The notes beneath the pieces were generated by a model. That model had not been told where the DNA came from and searched no databases. It saw nothing but the letters and a program-made list of their open reading frames with translations. This document shows, piece after piece, positions 37,812 to 46,361 of a stretch of 64,000 nucleotides of DNA. Source of the DNA: Dactylococcopsis salina PCC 8305. GTDB lineage: Bacteria > Cyanobacteriota > Cyanobacteriia > Cyanobacteriales > Rubidibacteraceae. Made by a program: the position numbers and the translations under genes. The stretch is taken from assembly GCF_000317615.1 (NCBI RefSeq), contig NC_019780.1, forward strand, positions 3,493,840 through 3,557,839, in the 5' to 3' direction. Position 1 is the stretch's first letter; each line of letters begins with the position of its first letter.

Positions 37812-38789
37812 AAGTCTTTCTTATGGGGAAAATTCCCCCTAACCCCTTTGAAAGTAGGGTTGTTTCCTTATGAATGAAATCAACTCGCTAGGGTGGAGAT
37901 GGGGAGAGATGTTGTTAGGTTTTTTTGACGATTAATTGTTATTTATTGCTTTGCTACATTATTCTTAACATTTAACGAATTTTCGCCATTCCAGGACGCT
38001 GCTCTTGCCAAATGACGTATCACGTTATAAAATAACCGTACCATGATGGGAAGTAGTGCCAATTTTAAAATTATTGCTATCAAACTCTTATGGTTTCGTT
38101 GGTTGCTTGCGATTTCCTCTTCTTTGGTTAGGGGTCGAAATGAACATTAAGTTAGATTAAGCTGACGAAAAAAAAATCATTAACTGTGGGCAAAAATCTA
38201 GAAATGTGGTATGCAAGCAGCTTTTAAGTTGAATTAAACATCATTCCCATTCCACGATACCTTTTTTGCCAATACCAAATACCAAATAACAAATAACAAA
38301 TAACCAATAACCAATCAAGAGAAGCAAGAAAAGGGCGAATTTTTTTTCAGGGGTTGCGCTCGATCGAGTTTCCTGATAAAGTATTCTTAGACAATGGGAA
38401 GTGTTGCCAATTTTAGAAAAAGCCCCTGAAAGCAAGGAAATTCGTTTTCTATATCCCCCCTCCCCGTATTGACAAGCGTCGATCGAGCATGAGATTTTCC
38501 AAGATAATTAAACAGCAAACATAAGAAAAACCAGTGGGTGGAATTGAGAAAATGTGGTATGCAAACCGATTTGAGGTTGAATCAAAAATCATCCCCAACC
38601 GCCACACCATGAAGCATAAAGAGATCAGTTTTCCCAATGACTAATGACTAATTGGTGTTGGGTTTCGCGGTAGCTCCACAAGGGCCTACTTTTGATCTAA
38701 GATCAGGTTCAGTGTTGGGTTTCGCGTAGAGACGTTCCATGGAACGTCTCTACCCAACCTACTTGGGATTGGTGATTGACCAATGCTGA
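37812..38789. repeat. Repeat-rich spacer with two copies of a roughly 300-bp element
   Basis: No gene is visible. 37853-37925 is the inverse of 27663-27733. One degenerate (37978-38262) and one better-preserved (about 38316-38611) copy of the 300-bp element lie in the same direction, separated by AATAACA heptamers (38280-38310). The GTGTTGGGTTTCGC repeat and a REP palindrome (38726-38753) close the spacer. Short open frames in both copies encode a shared FSKIGNTS..LYQ(E/K)TRSSAT peptide, which I take as repeat sequence rather than a gene. Confidence 0.7.
38726..38753. repeat. REP-like palindrome nested in the GTTGGGT repeat
   Basis: A perfect 28-bp palindrome centred on AGACGTTCCATGGAACGTCT, enclosed by GTGTTGGGTTTCGC on the left and ACCCAACCTAC on the right. 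The composite shows one repeat nested inside another. Confidence 0.88.
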
Positions 38790-39674
38790 TTAATGGTTGT
38801 TTAACCAAGAGATGATGAAGTTGTTGACGGATTCTGGTTTTTCATCATGGGGACAATGTCCGGCTTTGGGAATGGGATGAAATTCTACCTCTGATTGATT
38901 TTCGCTGAGGTTTTGATAAATTTTCGCCCCTTTGATGGGTGTCCAAGGATCATCTTCTCCCCATAAAATAAGTAGAGGACATTTCCGCTGCGGTAATAAG
39001 TCTTCTGGTTTCGGTCCGGGAGGGGCGGTTAAAACGGATGCAAATACTTTTTGTGCGCCAAGATCACAGGAAGGTTGGTAAAGTAAATCGACTAATTCGT
39101 CGGTAATGGCGGCGCGATCGCGGTAAACTTGTTTTAAGGTGTTCCGAATGCGAGATTTACTCCGCACTTGGTTAAAGACAAATTCACCGATTTTAGGGGT
39201 ACTCACGAGTTTAGTAAATGTTCCCATGACGACATTGAGAGGAAACTGTAACTCTTCAGGGCGATGATTTAATCCCCCTGCGCTATTGATTAAGACTCCT
39301 CCCGCGCTGATTTCTGGATAGTCTGTTATCATCATTAGTGCGAGTAGCCCGCCGATCGAGTTGCCAACAAAGACAGTTGGTTGATTGATGTGAGCTTGCC
39401 AAAAATCATAGAGTTGCTGTTGCCATAATTCAACGCTATAGTCTAAAGCAGGTTTGTCTGAGCCACCAAATCCTAACAAATCGACGGCGAAGACTTGATA
39501 ACCCGCATCGGCTAAGATAGGGATGTTTTTTCGCCAATGCCCGATCGATGCGCCAAAACCATGAATTAACAGTAATGGTAATCCTTTTCCCTGTACTGTA
39601 TAAACGGTGTTGTAGCCTTGCCATTGCCAAGTATAGCGAGTTAAAGCAGTGGTGGGAGTGAGAGATTGAGTCAT
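38790..39674 (-). CDS. Alpha/beta-hydrolase
   Basis: A 294-residue hydrolase. The motifs LLLIHGFGASIGHWRKNIPIL, VDLLGFGGSDKP, the nucleophile FVGNSIGGLLALM (Ser in GNSIGG), LILWGEDDPWTP (acid) and AGHCPHDEKPE (His) complete the catalytic triad. The GNS(I/L)GG elbow and overall layout resemble the plastid/cyanobacterial pheophytinase-like group, so a chlorophyll-related ester is one possible substrate, by inference only. Confidence 0.82.
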   Translation of the reverse strand: MTQSLTPTTALTRYTWQWQGYNTVYTVQGKGLPLLLIHGFGASIGHWRKNIPILADAGYQVFAVDLLGFGGSDKPALDYSVELWQQQLYDFWQAHINQPTVFVGNSIGGLLALMMITDYPEISAGGVLINSAGGLNHRPEELQFPLNVVMGTFTKLVSTPKIGEFVFNQVRSKSRIRNTLKQVYRDRAAITDELVDLLYQPSCDLGAQKVFASVLTAPPGPKPEDLLPQRKCPLLILWGEDDPWTPIKGAKIYQNLSENQSEVEFHPIPKAGHCPHDEKPESVNNFIISWLNNH

Positions 39675-39770
39675 AATTGTCTTTATAACGGATTGTTAAT
39701 TTTTTTCCATCATATCTAAAATCGGTGATGGGGTTAGCAACAATCAATTACCAATAACGAGTTATAAAAT

Positions 39771-41687
39771 ATGTCTATTTTTACTCTCAAATCAGTTAAA
39801 AAAGACTTTGGCATTAAAGAGATTCTCCGCGACGCAACCTTTAGCATTGATGAAACGGAAAAAGTCGGATTAATTGGAACAAATGGATCAGGAAAATCAA
39901 CCTTACTTAAAATGTTAGCTGGTTTAGAACCGATCGATGCGGGAGAATTTAAAGTTAATCAGAACGTTCGATCGGTGTATCTTCCCCAACAGCCAGAAGT
40001 TGATGAAAATAATACCATTTTAGAGCAAGTTTTAGCCAGTAGTGGTGAACAAGTAGAACTGATTAAAGAATATGAAACCCTTTCGGAAAAACTCGCCACT
40101 GATCCCAATAATAATCAACTTTTATCTCGCTTTTCTACTGTCACCCAAAAAATGGACGCGATGGGAACATGGGATTTAGACACCAAAGCTAAAATTATTT
40201 TAGATAAACTTGGCTTACCGAATCATCAAGCTGCGGTGAAAAATTTGTCGGGTGGAGAAAGAAAACGAGTCGCTTTGACGGCGGCTTTATTATCAGAACC
40301 AGATGCGTTATTAATGGATGAACCAACCAACCATTTGGATGCGGATTCGGTGGAATGGTTACAAGATTATTTAAAAAACTTTCGTGGTGCGTTATTGTTA
40401 GTCACTCACGATCGATATTTTTTGGATCGAGTCACCGATCGGATTTTAGAAATCGATCGCGCTGATTTGTATTCCTACAGTGGGAACTACTCTTATTATC
40501 TCGAAAAAAAGGCAGAAATTGAAGCAGCAGAAGCCAGTAGTTTGCAAAAATATAAAAGTGTTTTAAGACGAGAATTAGCTTGGTTAAAACAAGGGCCAAA
40601 AGCCAGAGGAACAAAACAGAAAGCACGGATTCAAGCAATTGATGAACTGCAAAATCAAGAGTTCAAAGAAGCAAAAGGTAATGTAGAAATTTCTACCCCT
40701 AGCCGTCGTATTGGTAAGAAAGTAATTGAAGCAGAAAATGTTAGTAAGTCTTATAACGATCGAGTTTTAATTCAAAACTTTACCTACGAATTTAGTCCCA
40801 ACGATCGCATCGGAATTATTGGCGAAAATGGGGCGGGAAAATCAACCCTAATGGATATTGTAACGGGAAGACTAGAACCCGATTTGGGGAAAGTAGAAAT
40901 TGGTGCAACGGTTCATATTGGTTATTTTGACCAACATTCTGAAAATCTTCTCAAAGCAAAAAATGAAGAACAAAGAGTGATTGAATATCTCAAAGATGTA
41001 GCAGAATATGTCAAAACAGGAGACGGAACATTAATCACCGCTTCACAAATGTTGGAGCGATTTTTATTCCCTCCTAATCAACAATATCTCCCCTTACATA
41101 AACTTTCTGGCGGTGAAAAACGACGTTTATTTCTACTCAAAGTTTTGATGAGTGCGCCTAATGTTTTAATTCTGGATGAACCAACGAATGATTTAGATGT
41201 ACAAACGCTAAGTATTTTAGAAGATTATTTGGAAGAATTTAATGGTTGTGTCATTACTGTATCCCACGATCGATATTTTTTAGACCGAACTGTTAAACAA
41301 ATTTTTGCTTTTTCTGAAGGAGGAGAAATCAAGTTTTATCCTGGGAATTATTCCACTTATTTAGACTATAAAGAAGCGGAAGAAGCAGCACAAGAAAAGA
41401 CCGCTCCCAAACCACAAAAAACGAAAGCGGAGACGAACGGAAAAGCGAAAAAAACATCATCAAATAAAACGCGCCGACTTTCTAATTGGGAACGAAAAGA
41501 GTTGGAAAAATTAGAGACGAAAATTCCACAATTGGAAACCGAAAAAGCGGAATTAGAAAAGACACTTTATGAAACATCTTCTCAGAAATATAGTGACTTA
41601 CAAAAAATCTCAGAACAGGTGGCAACTTTAGAACAACAGATTGAAGAAGCAACCGATCGCTGGTTAGAATTAGCAGAAATGGAGTGA
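39771..41687 (+). CDS. uup: ABC-F family ATPase, Uup-like
   Basis: A 638-residue soluble protein with two ABC domains: Walker A GTNGSGKST (about 36-44) and GENGAGKST, signatures LSGGERKRVAL and LSGGEKRRLFL, Walker B DALLMDEPTNHLD and NVLILDEPTNDLD. An inter-domain linker carries the arm with KQGPKARGTKQKARIQ. The C-terminal 80 residues form a coiled coil (WERKELEKLETKIPQLETEK) typical of Uup, which acts on ribosomes and binds branched DNA. No transmembrane partner is present. Confidence 0.9.
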   Translation: MSIFTLKSVKKDFGIKEILRDATFSIDETEKVGLIGTNGSGKSTLLKMLAGLEPIDAGEFKVNQNVRSVYLPQQPEVDENNTILEQVLASSGEQVELIKEYETLSEKLATDPNNNQLLSRFSTVTQKMDAMGTWDLDTKAKIILDKLGLPNHQAAVKNLSGGERKRVALTAALLSEPDALLMDEPTNHLDADSVEWLQDYLKNFRGALLLVTHDRYFLDRVTDRILEIDRADLYSYSGNYSYYLEKKAEIEAAEASSLQKYKSVLRRELAWLKQGPKARGTKQKARIQAIDELQNQEFKEAKGNVEISTPSRRIGKKVIEAENVSKSYNDRVLIQNFTYEFSPNDRIGIIGENGAGKSTLMDIVTGRLEPDLGKVEIGATVHIGYFDQHSENLLKAKNEEQRVIEYLKDVAEYVKTGDGTLITASQMLERFLFPPNQQYLPLHKLSGGEKRRLFLLKVLMSAPNVLILDEPTNDLDVQTLSILEDYLEEFNGCVITVSHDRYFLDRTVKQIFAFSEGGEIKFYPGNYSTYLDYKEAEEAAQEKTAPKPQKTKAETNGKAKKTSSNKTRRLSNWERKELEKLETKIPQLETEKAELEKTLYETSSQKYSDLQKISEQVATLEQQIEEATDRWLELAEME

Positions 41688-41763
41688 TAAAATAATACGG
41701 AGACGCTCGATCGCGCGCGATCGCCACAGCACAACATCGCCTTTCCTTTCGCCCTTGCGCTGA

Positions 41764-42231
41764 AGCAAGATTATAGATGTAGCCCCTGCTATCATCGAAC
41801 CTTACCGCAATCCGATTAATGTCGATGAAGTGCGTAAATGTTTGCAGAAATCCCTGGATATAGAAGCCGCGCTTAAGCGTCGTTCTAGACGAGAGAAAAC
41901 TTCTTTAATTGAGGAGTTGCAAACCCTGCCGAAAAATGACAGGTTTCGAGATGATATTCTTGAGATTGTGTCCAACATGATTGCTATTTTAGAAGTAAGA
42001 AGGCAAGAACAGGAAACTTTAGAAATTGAAGAGAGGGAATTTCTCATGCAATTATCAACTGTTTACACGCAACGTTTAGAAGAGGCGGAACAACGGGGTG
42101 AACAGCGCGCACAACGCAATATCGCCCGAAACCTCCTCATTCAGGGAATGGAAATCGATCGAGTTGCTGAACTCACCGCACTTTCTGTTGAAGAAGTCGC
42201 CAAATTGAGGGAAAATCCCTCGAATGACTAA
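41764..42231 (+). pseudogene. Truncated Rpn-type transposase-like gene (C-terminal part)
   Basis: The frame opens at 41764 (SKIIDVAPAIIEPYRNPINV) and runs to 42231; the first usable start is GTG 41830. The C-terminal segment TVYTQRLEEAEQRGEQRAQR then NLLIQGMEIDRVAELTALSVEEVAKL matches the helical tail of Rpn/PD-(D/E)XK family proteins. The N-terminal nuclease part is missing. It is followed directly by REP repeats. It is more probably a decayed fragment than a functional small gene. Confidence 0.6.
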
Positions 42232-42774
42232 TGACTAATTAGTGTTGGGTTTCGCTTCGCTTCACCCAACCTACTTGTGATCTTATCACTTAGTTAGTAG
42301 CCCCCTAGCCCCCAACTTTGAACTTAGTTAGTGTTGGGTTTCGCTTCGCTTCACCCAACCTACTTGTGATCTTATCACTTAGTTAGTAGCCCCCTAGCCC
42401 CCAATTTTGGGGGAACAATGACCAGTAGGTTCGGTGGAGGTAACGAAACCCAACACCAATCATTGGTCATTGGTCATTGGAAAACAAAGAACAAAAATGT
42501 AGGTTGGGTGGAGGTAACGAAACCCAACACCAATCATTGGTCATTGGTCATTGGTCATTGGAAAACAAAGGACGAAGGACGAAAGACAAAGTAGGTTGGG
42601 TAGAGACGTTCCATGGAACGTCTCTACCCGTTATGGAACGTCTCTACCCGTTATGGAACGTCTCTACCCGTTATGGAACGTCTCTACCCGTTATGGAACG
42701 TCTCTACCCGTTATGGAACGTCTCTACCCGAAACCCAACATCAATCAGTGACCAGTTACCAGTAGTTTTCAAAC
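42232..42774. repeat. Cluster of GTTGGGT and REP repeats
   Basis: The spacer has a roughly 75-base direct duplication: GTGTTGGGTTTCGCTTCG..CACCCAACCTACTTGTGATC occurs at 42241 and 42329. AATCATTGGTCATT and GGACGAAAGACAAAG runs follow, then a REP palindrome (42600-42627) whose right half is amplified in tandem. No gene or RNA is visible. Confidence 0.8.
42611..42730. repeat. Six tandem 20-bp units derived from a REP palindrome
   Basis: TTATGGAACGTCTCTACCCG occurs five times without a mismatch (42631-42730), preceded by CCATGGAACGTCTCTACCCG (42611-42630), the right half of the palindrome. The array is a recent expansion of half a REP. Confidence 0.95.
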
Positions 42775-44262
42775 TTAGTTAGTAAAATTTGATAAAAGGG
42801 CGTTTCTGGCTTGTTCGCGATCGTCAAAATGGATTTTTTCTGTGCCTAAAATTTGATAGTCTTCGTGACCTTTTCCCGCAATTAAAACCCCGTCCCCCGA
42901 TCGCGCCATTTTGATCGCTTCTGCAATCGCAACGGCTCGATCGCGCTCAACAATCGGCTTCACCCCTTCTGTCATTCCCCCTAATATATCATCAATAATC
43001 TGCTGCGGGTCTTCCGTGCGTGGATTATCGGAAGTAACAACCGCCACATCAGCCAGCTGCCCCGCAATTTTCCCCATCATCGGGCGTTTGCTGCGATCGC
43101 GATCCCCTCCACATCCAAACACACAAATCATCCTTCCTGCAATAAAAGGACGGGCTGCGGTTAATAAATTCTCTAAACTATCAGGAGTATGGGCATAGTC
43201 AACAATCACACTAATTTCCTGTTTCGGATCAATTTCCACTCGTTCCATCCGTCCAGGAACCCCTGAGAACTGCGGTAAACACTGGGCGATCGTGCTTAAA
43301 TCCACACCCAAATGTAACGCCGCGCCCACGGCTGCCAACAGATTCGATAAATTAAACTCTCCCACCAAGGGCGATCGAAACTCAATTTCCCCTTGAGGTG
43401 TTTTTAAGGTCCCTTGTACCCCATTGGCTTCATAACGCAAATTTTCCGTGTATAAATCCGCACTGCTATCCGTGATACTATAACGCCAAACCTGCTCAAA
43501 AGTCAGTTCTGCAAGCAACCGTTTGCCATAGAGATCATCTTGATTAATCACAGCGCGGTTTTTTAGATATTCAGGACGGAATAACAAGGCTTTCGCTTGA
43601 AAATAATCCTCCATTGTGGGATGGAAATCCAGATGATCTTGGGTTAAATTCGTGAACACAGACACCTCAAATGCACAGCCTTTCACTCGTCCTTGCGCCA
43701 AAGCATGGGAACTCACTTCTAACACCCCATATTGATTACCAGCTTGTTCCGCTGCCGCTAATTGTTCCTGAAGCTCGATCGCAAACGGAGTGGTATGAGT
43801 CGCCACTTGATGATATCCTTGCCAACGCGCGTAAAGCGTCCCAAACAGCGCTGTCGTCGGAGATTGTTGAGACAGAAAAAACTCAATCAGGTGAGTCGTC
43901 GTCGTTTTCCCGTTTGTTCCTGTCACCCCGACTAAATCCAGCTTTTGTGAAGGATAATCATAAAACTTCGCTCCGATTTGAGCGCAAACCTCGACGATAT
44001 TCTCCACAGGAAGCACACAAACCTCATCAGAAGGCGGATAACGTTTCGCCGCTTCTGTACTGATAATAGCAGCTATTGCACCCGCTTCGATCGCGCTGCG
44101 CCAAAAATCCCCACCATCAACCCTTGTTCCCGGAAGACCAATAAAAACATTTCCAGGCTGACATTTATGGGAATTAGTAGTGATTCCAGTGACAGTTTCC
44201 TCCAAGAAAGTAGGATGAGAACACAGGATGGAAAGAGGATCGAGTAATTCACGTAATTTCAT
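42775..44262 (-). CDS. murE: UDP-N-acetylmuramoyl-tripeptide synthetase
   Basis: MurE adds the third amino acid of the peptidoglycan stem in the cytoplasm. The 495-residue protein shows the Mur ligase ATP loop GVTGTNGKTTTTHL (113-126), VLEVSSHAL, FTNLTQDHLDFH and, near 415, SDNPRTEDP. The DNPR motif marks meso-diaminopimelate ligases, matching cyanobacterial peptidoglycan. The N-terminal UDP-binding part (SHKCQPGNVFIGLPGTRVDGGDF) is intact. Confidence 0.95.
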   Translation of the reverse strand: MKLRELLDPLSILCSHPTFLEETVTGITTNSHKCQPGNVFIGLPGTRVDGGDFWRSAIEAGAIAAIISTEAAKRYPPSDEVCVLPVENIVEVCAQIGAKFYDYPSQKLDLVGVTGTNGKTTTTHLIEFFLSQQSPTTALFGTLYARWQGYHQVATHTTPFAIELQEQLAAAEQAGNQYGVLEVSSHALAQGRVKGCAFEVSVFTNLTQDHLDFHPTMEDYFQAKALLFRPEYLKNRAVINQDDLYGKRLLAELTFEQVWRYSITDSSADLYTENLRYEANGVQGTLKTPQGEIEFRSPLVGEFNLSNLLAAVGAALHLGVDLSTIAQCLPQFSGVPGRMERVEIDPKQEISVIVDYAHTPDSLENLLTAARPFIAGRMICVFGCGGDRDRSKRPMMGKIAGQLADVAVVTSDNPRTEDPQQIIDDILGGMTEGVKPIVERDRAVAIAEAIKMARSGDGVLIAGKGHEDYQILGTEKIHFDDREQARNALLSNFTN

Positions 44263-44589
44263 TTTGTTATTTTGTTATGGCAGCAACAGTTTTTTGATAA
44301 GTTGTTTTCAATTGTGCCATCAATGTAGCTGGAGGAAAAGGATCGTCCCGAATCGGAGATCAACGCGAAAAAATAGAGGAAGGTTAAAATAGTTGCCAGC
44401 GATCGCAACTAGAGTTAATAAAAACAGAATCACGCGCGATCGCGCCCGTTAATTTCATAAGAATTAATACGTGGTAAGAGACGGTTTACTCAGAATTTTA
44501 TTGATCATCAAAACACTTTCTATGATATCAAGTAGTCAATCCTGAAAACCTGTGTTATTCTAATGAAAGGTTGTTAATTAAATAACCGT
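44263..44589. other. Divergent spacer between murE and the leader RNA
   Basis: AT-rich non-coding sequence that should hold the murE promoter (leftward) and the promoter of the leader RNA (rightward). TATTCTAAT near 44554 is a plausible -10 for the rightward transcript. GGTTGTTAATTAAATAACC (44567-44585) is a near-palindrome and may be an operator. HIP1 octamers are present near 44400 and 44448. Assignments are tentative. Confidence 0.35.
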
Positions 44590-44595
44590 TTAGGG

Positions 44596-44609
44596 AGAAA
44601 GGAGGTGAT
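44596..44609 (+). promoter_or_regulatory. Unusually complete Shine-Dalgarno of the 24-codon ORF
   Basis: AGAAAGGAGGTGAT is complementary to essentially the whole 3' end of 16S rRNA (ATCACCTCCTTT). AGGAGG lies 8 nt before the ATG at 44614. No other gene in the window has so strong a site. Confidence 0.8.
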
Positions 44610-44613
44610 GCCC

Positions 44614-44688
44614 ATGAGTATAAGTGATAAACCTATGGGTCACCTGATTGAAAAATGCCGGCTGTGTGCCGGGGCTGTTCTCAAATAG
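44614..44688 (+). CDS. 24-residue leader-type peptide within the structured RNA
   Basis: ATG 44614 to TAG 44688 encodes 24 residues that include KPMGHLIEKCRLCAGAVLK. It has a CxxC pair (CRLC), a basic tail and no signal peptide. Its codons form the 5' strand of the long helix described for the RNA, so ribosomes translating it would open that helix. It may be a true micro-protein or only a translation sensor. The exceptional Shine-Dalgarno is the main reason to believe it is translated. It is not recognised from any family. Confidence 0.55.
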   Translation: MSISDKPMGHLIEKCRLCAGAVLK

Positions 44689-44772
44689 TCAGTTGACTCC
44701 TCCCTGTGAGGAATAACTAGCTGTACGAGTTCCTCTCGGCAGTCAGGTTTCAATCAGATGTGACCCGCTAGA

Positions 44773-44826
44773 CCGCTCTCGTCTTCAAGTGTGAAAGCAC
44801 TCCCAGATGAGAGCGGATAGTTTTTT
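44773..44826 (+). terminator. Intrinsic terminator/attenuator before the photolyase gene
   Basis: CCGCTCTCGTCT (44773-44784) pairs with AGATGAGAGCGG (44805-44816), 12 bp with one G-U, capped by AGTG/CACT around TGAAAG. ATAGTTTTTT follows. It lies 27 bases before the photolyase ATG, so readthrough would control that gene. Confidence 0.75.
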
Positions 44827-44852
44827 AAGGTGAAATATTCGGGGAATTATCA

Positions 44853-46361
44853 ATGATTGGAATTTGGGTTTTAGGAACACAGCTTTCTTTAGATCAAAGC
44901 GCCGTAAAAAGTTGTGAAAATCAGAAAGAAAAAACAAACGTTATTCTCATTGAGTCTCAGGAATACGCCAAACAACGACGGTATCATCAACAAAAATTAG
45001 TCTTAGTTTGGTCGGCGATGCGTCACTTTTCAGAAACTCTAAAAGAGGAAGGCTGGAAGGTGAATTATGAAACAGCAACGGATTTTTTGACTCCCTTAAA
45101 AGCATGGGTGAAGGAAAATCAAATCACTGAGTTACGGGTGATGACTCCCAATGATCGATCGGTCTCTAATTTTATCAAAAACTTAGACCTTGCTTGTGAA
45201 ATTGTTCTTTTTCCAGACAACCATTTTTTATGGTCAACAGAAGCGTTTCAACAGTGGACAACTAACCGTAAACGGATTTTATTAGAAGACTTTTATCGAG
45301 AGGGAAGAAAGCGGTTTAAAGTTTTAGTAGAAGACAATAAACCCATCGGGGGAAAATGGAATTATGATCAAGAAAACCGCAAACCTCCGAAGAAAAATTT
45401 AAATCCTCCCTCACCTCTAAATTTCCCCCCAGACTCAATTACGACTGAAGTTATAGAAACCGTAAAGTCTCTATCTTTCCCCACTTATGGCGAGATTGAT
45501 AATTTTAATTGGGGAGTAACTAGAGAAGACGCAAAAAACGTTCTTTCCCATTTTATCGAAACCAATTTACCCAATTTTGGCACTTATCAAGATGCGATGG
45601 TGACTGGAGAAAATACGCTTTGGCATTCTTTAATTTCTCCTTATATTAATCTGGGTTTATTACATCCTTTGGAGGTAATTAAGGCGGTAGAAAATGCTTA
45701 CTACAAGCAAGATTTACCTTTAAATAGTGTCGAGGGATTGATTCGACAGGTTTTAGGATGGCGAGAATTTTTACATGGAATTTATCATTGGGTTGATGTT
45801 GATTATGGTCAGGGAAATTGGTTTAATCATACCCAACCCTTACCGCATTTTTTCTGGGATAGTCGTGAAACTGATCTCAATTGTTTAAAGCAAGTTTTAC
45901 AACAAGTGGAAAATACGGGTTATGCTCATCATATTCAACGGCTGATGATTTTGAGTAATTTTGCTCTGATTGTTGGGGTTTCTCCACAGGAATTAAAAGA
46001 CTGGTTTCATGCTGCTTTTATTGATGCGTATGATTGGGTAATGGAAACTAATGTTATCGGAATGGGACAATTTGCTGATGGTGGCGTGTTTGCTTCTAAA
46101 CCTTATGCCTCTTCTGCGAATTATGTTAACAAAATGAGTGATTATTGTGCCGATTGTTGTTATAATCCCAAGCATCGATCGCAGGGTGATGCTTGTCCAT
46201 TTAACTTTTTCTACTGGGATTTTATCGCTCGTCAGCGCGATCGACTTCAGTCTTTAGGACGCATGAATTTAGTTTTGGCAAATTTGCGGAAAATTGATGC
46301 TGATGAATTGGCGCAAATACAGGGGTTAGCGGACAATTGGCGAGATCAACATTGTCCTTAA
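44853..46361 (+). CDS. Fe-S bacterial cryptochrome/photolyase (FeS-BCP, PhrB/CryPro type)
   Basis: The 502-residue protein has the FeS-BCP N-terminus (WVLGTQLSLDQSAV) and FAD-domain segments (VEGLIRQVLGWREFLHGIYHW; NFALIVGVSPQELKDWF; NVIGMGQFADGG..KPYASSANYVNKMSDYC). Four cysteines, C344, C432, C435 and C448, have spacings 88-3-13, identical to the 4Fe-4S ligands of Agrobacterium PhrB (C350, C438, C441, C454). That enzyme repairs (6-4) photoproducts, so the same activity is likely. The gene is preceded by an attenuator-like RNA. Confidence 0.93.
   Translation: MIGIWVLGTQLSLDQSAVKSCENQKEKTNVILIESQEYAKQRRYHQQKLVLVWSAMRHFSETLKEEGWKVNYETATDFLTPLKAWVKENQITELRVMTPNDRSVSNFIKNLDLACEIVLFPDNHFLWSTEAFQQWTTNRKRILLEDFYREGRKRFKVLVEDNKPIGGKWNYDQENRKPPKKNLNPPSPLNFPPDSITTEVIETVKSLSFPTYGEIDNFNWGVTREDAKNVLSHFIETNLPNFGTYQDAMVTGENTLWHSLISPYINLGLLHPLEVIKAVENAYYKQDLPLNSVEGLIRQVLGWREFLHGIYHWVDVDYGQGNWFNHTQPLPHFFWDSRETDLNCLKQVLQQVENTGYAHHIQRLMILSNFALIVGVSPQELKDWFHAAFIDAYDWVMETNVIGMGQFADGGVFASKPYASSANYVNKMSDYCADCCYNPKHRSQGDACPFNFFYWDFIARQRDRLQSLGRMNLVLANLRKIDADELAQIQGLADNWRDQHCP

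Larger units (their letters stand above)
44590..44826 (+). ncRNA. Structured leader RNA with mutually exclusive helices, upstream of an Fe-S photolyase
   Basis: GGGTCAC-CTGATTGAAA (44637-44653) pairs with TTTCAATCAG-AT-GTGACCC (44748-44766), a 17-bp helix with a 2-nt bulge closing a multibranched domain. Inside are the hairpins CCGGC-TGTGT-GCCGG and CCTC-CCTGT-GAGG. The same GGGTCACC can instead pair with GGTGATGCCCAT (44604-44615), hiding the Shine-Dalgarno of a 24-codon ORF. A strong hairpin plus T tract ends the element. It looks like a cis-regulatory leader or attenuator, or a stand-alone small RNA. I could not match it to a known class. Confidence 0.6.

Noticed and set aside
42611-42730. 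Possible CRISPR array
   Set aside because: The 20-bp units are directly adjacent with no spacers and derive from a dispersed palindrome; no cas genes are in the window.
44590-44826. Leader RNA as tmRNA, 6S RNA, SRP RNA or a cobalamin, glutamine or yybP-ykoY riboswitch
   Set aside because: None of the conserved sequence signatures I know for these RNAs is present; the class remains open.
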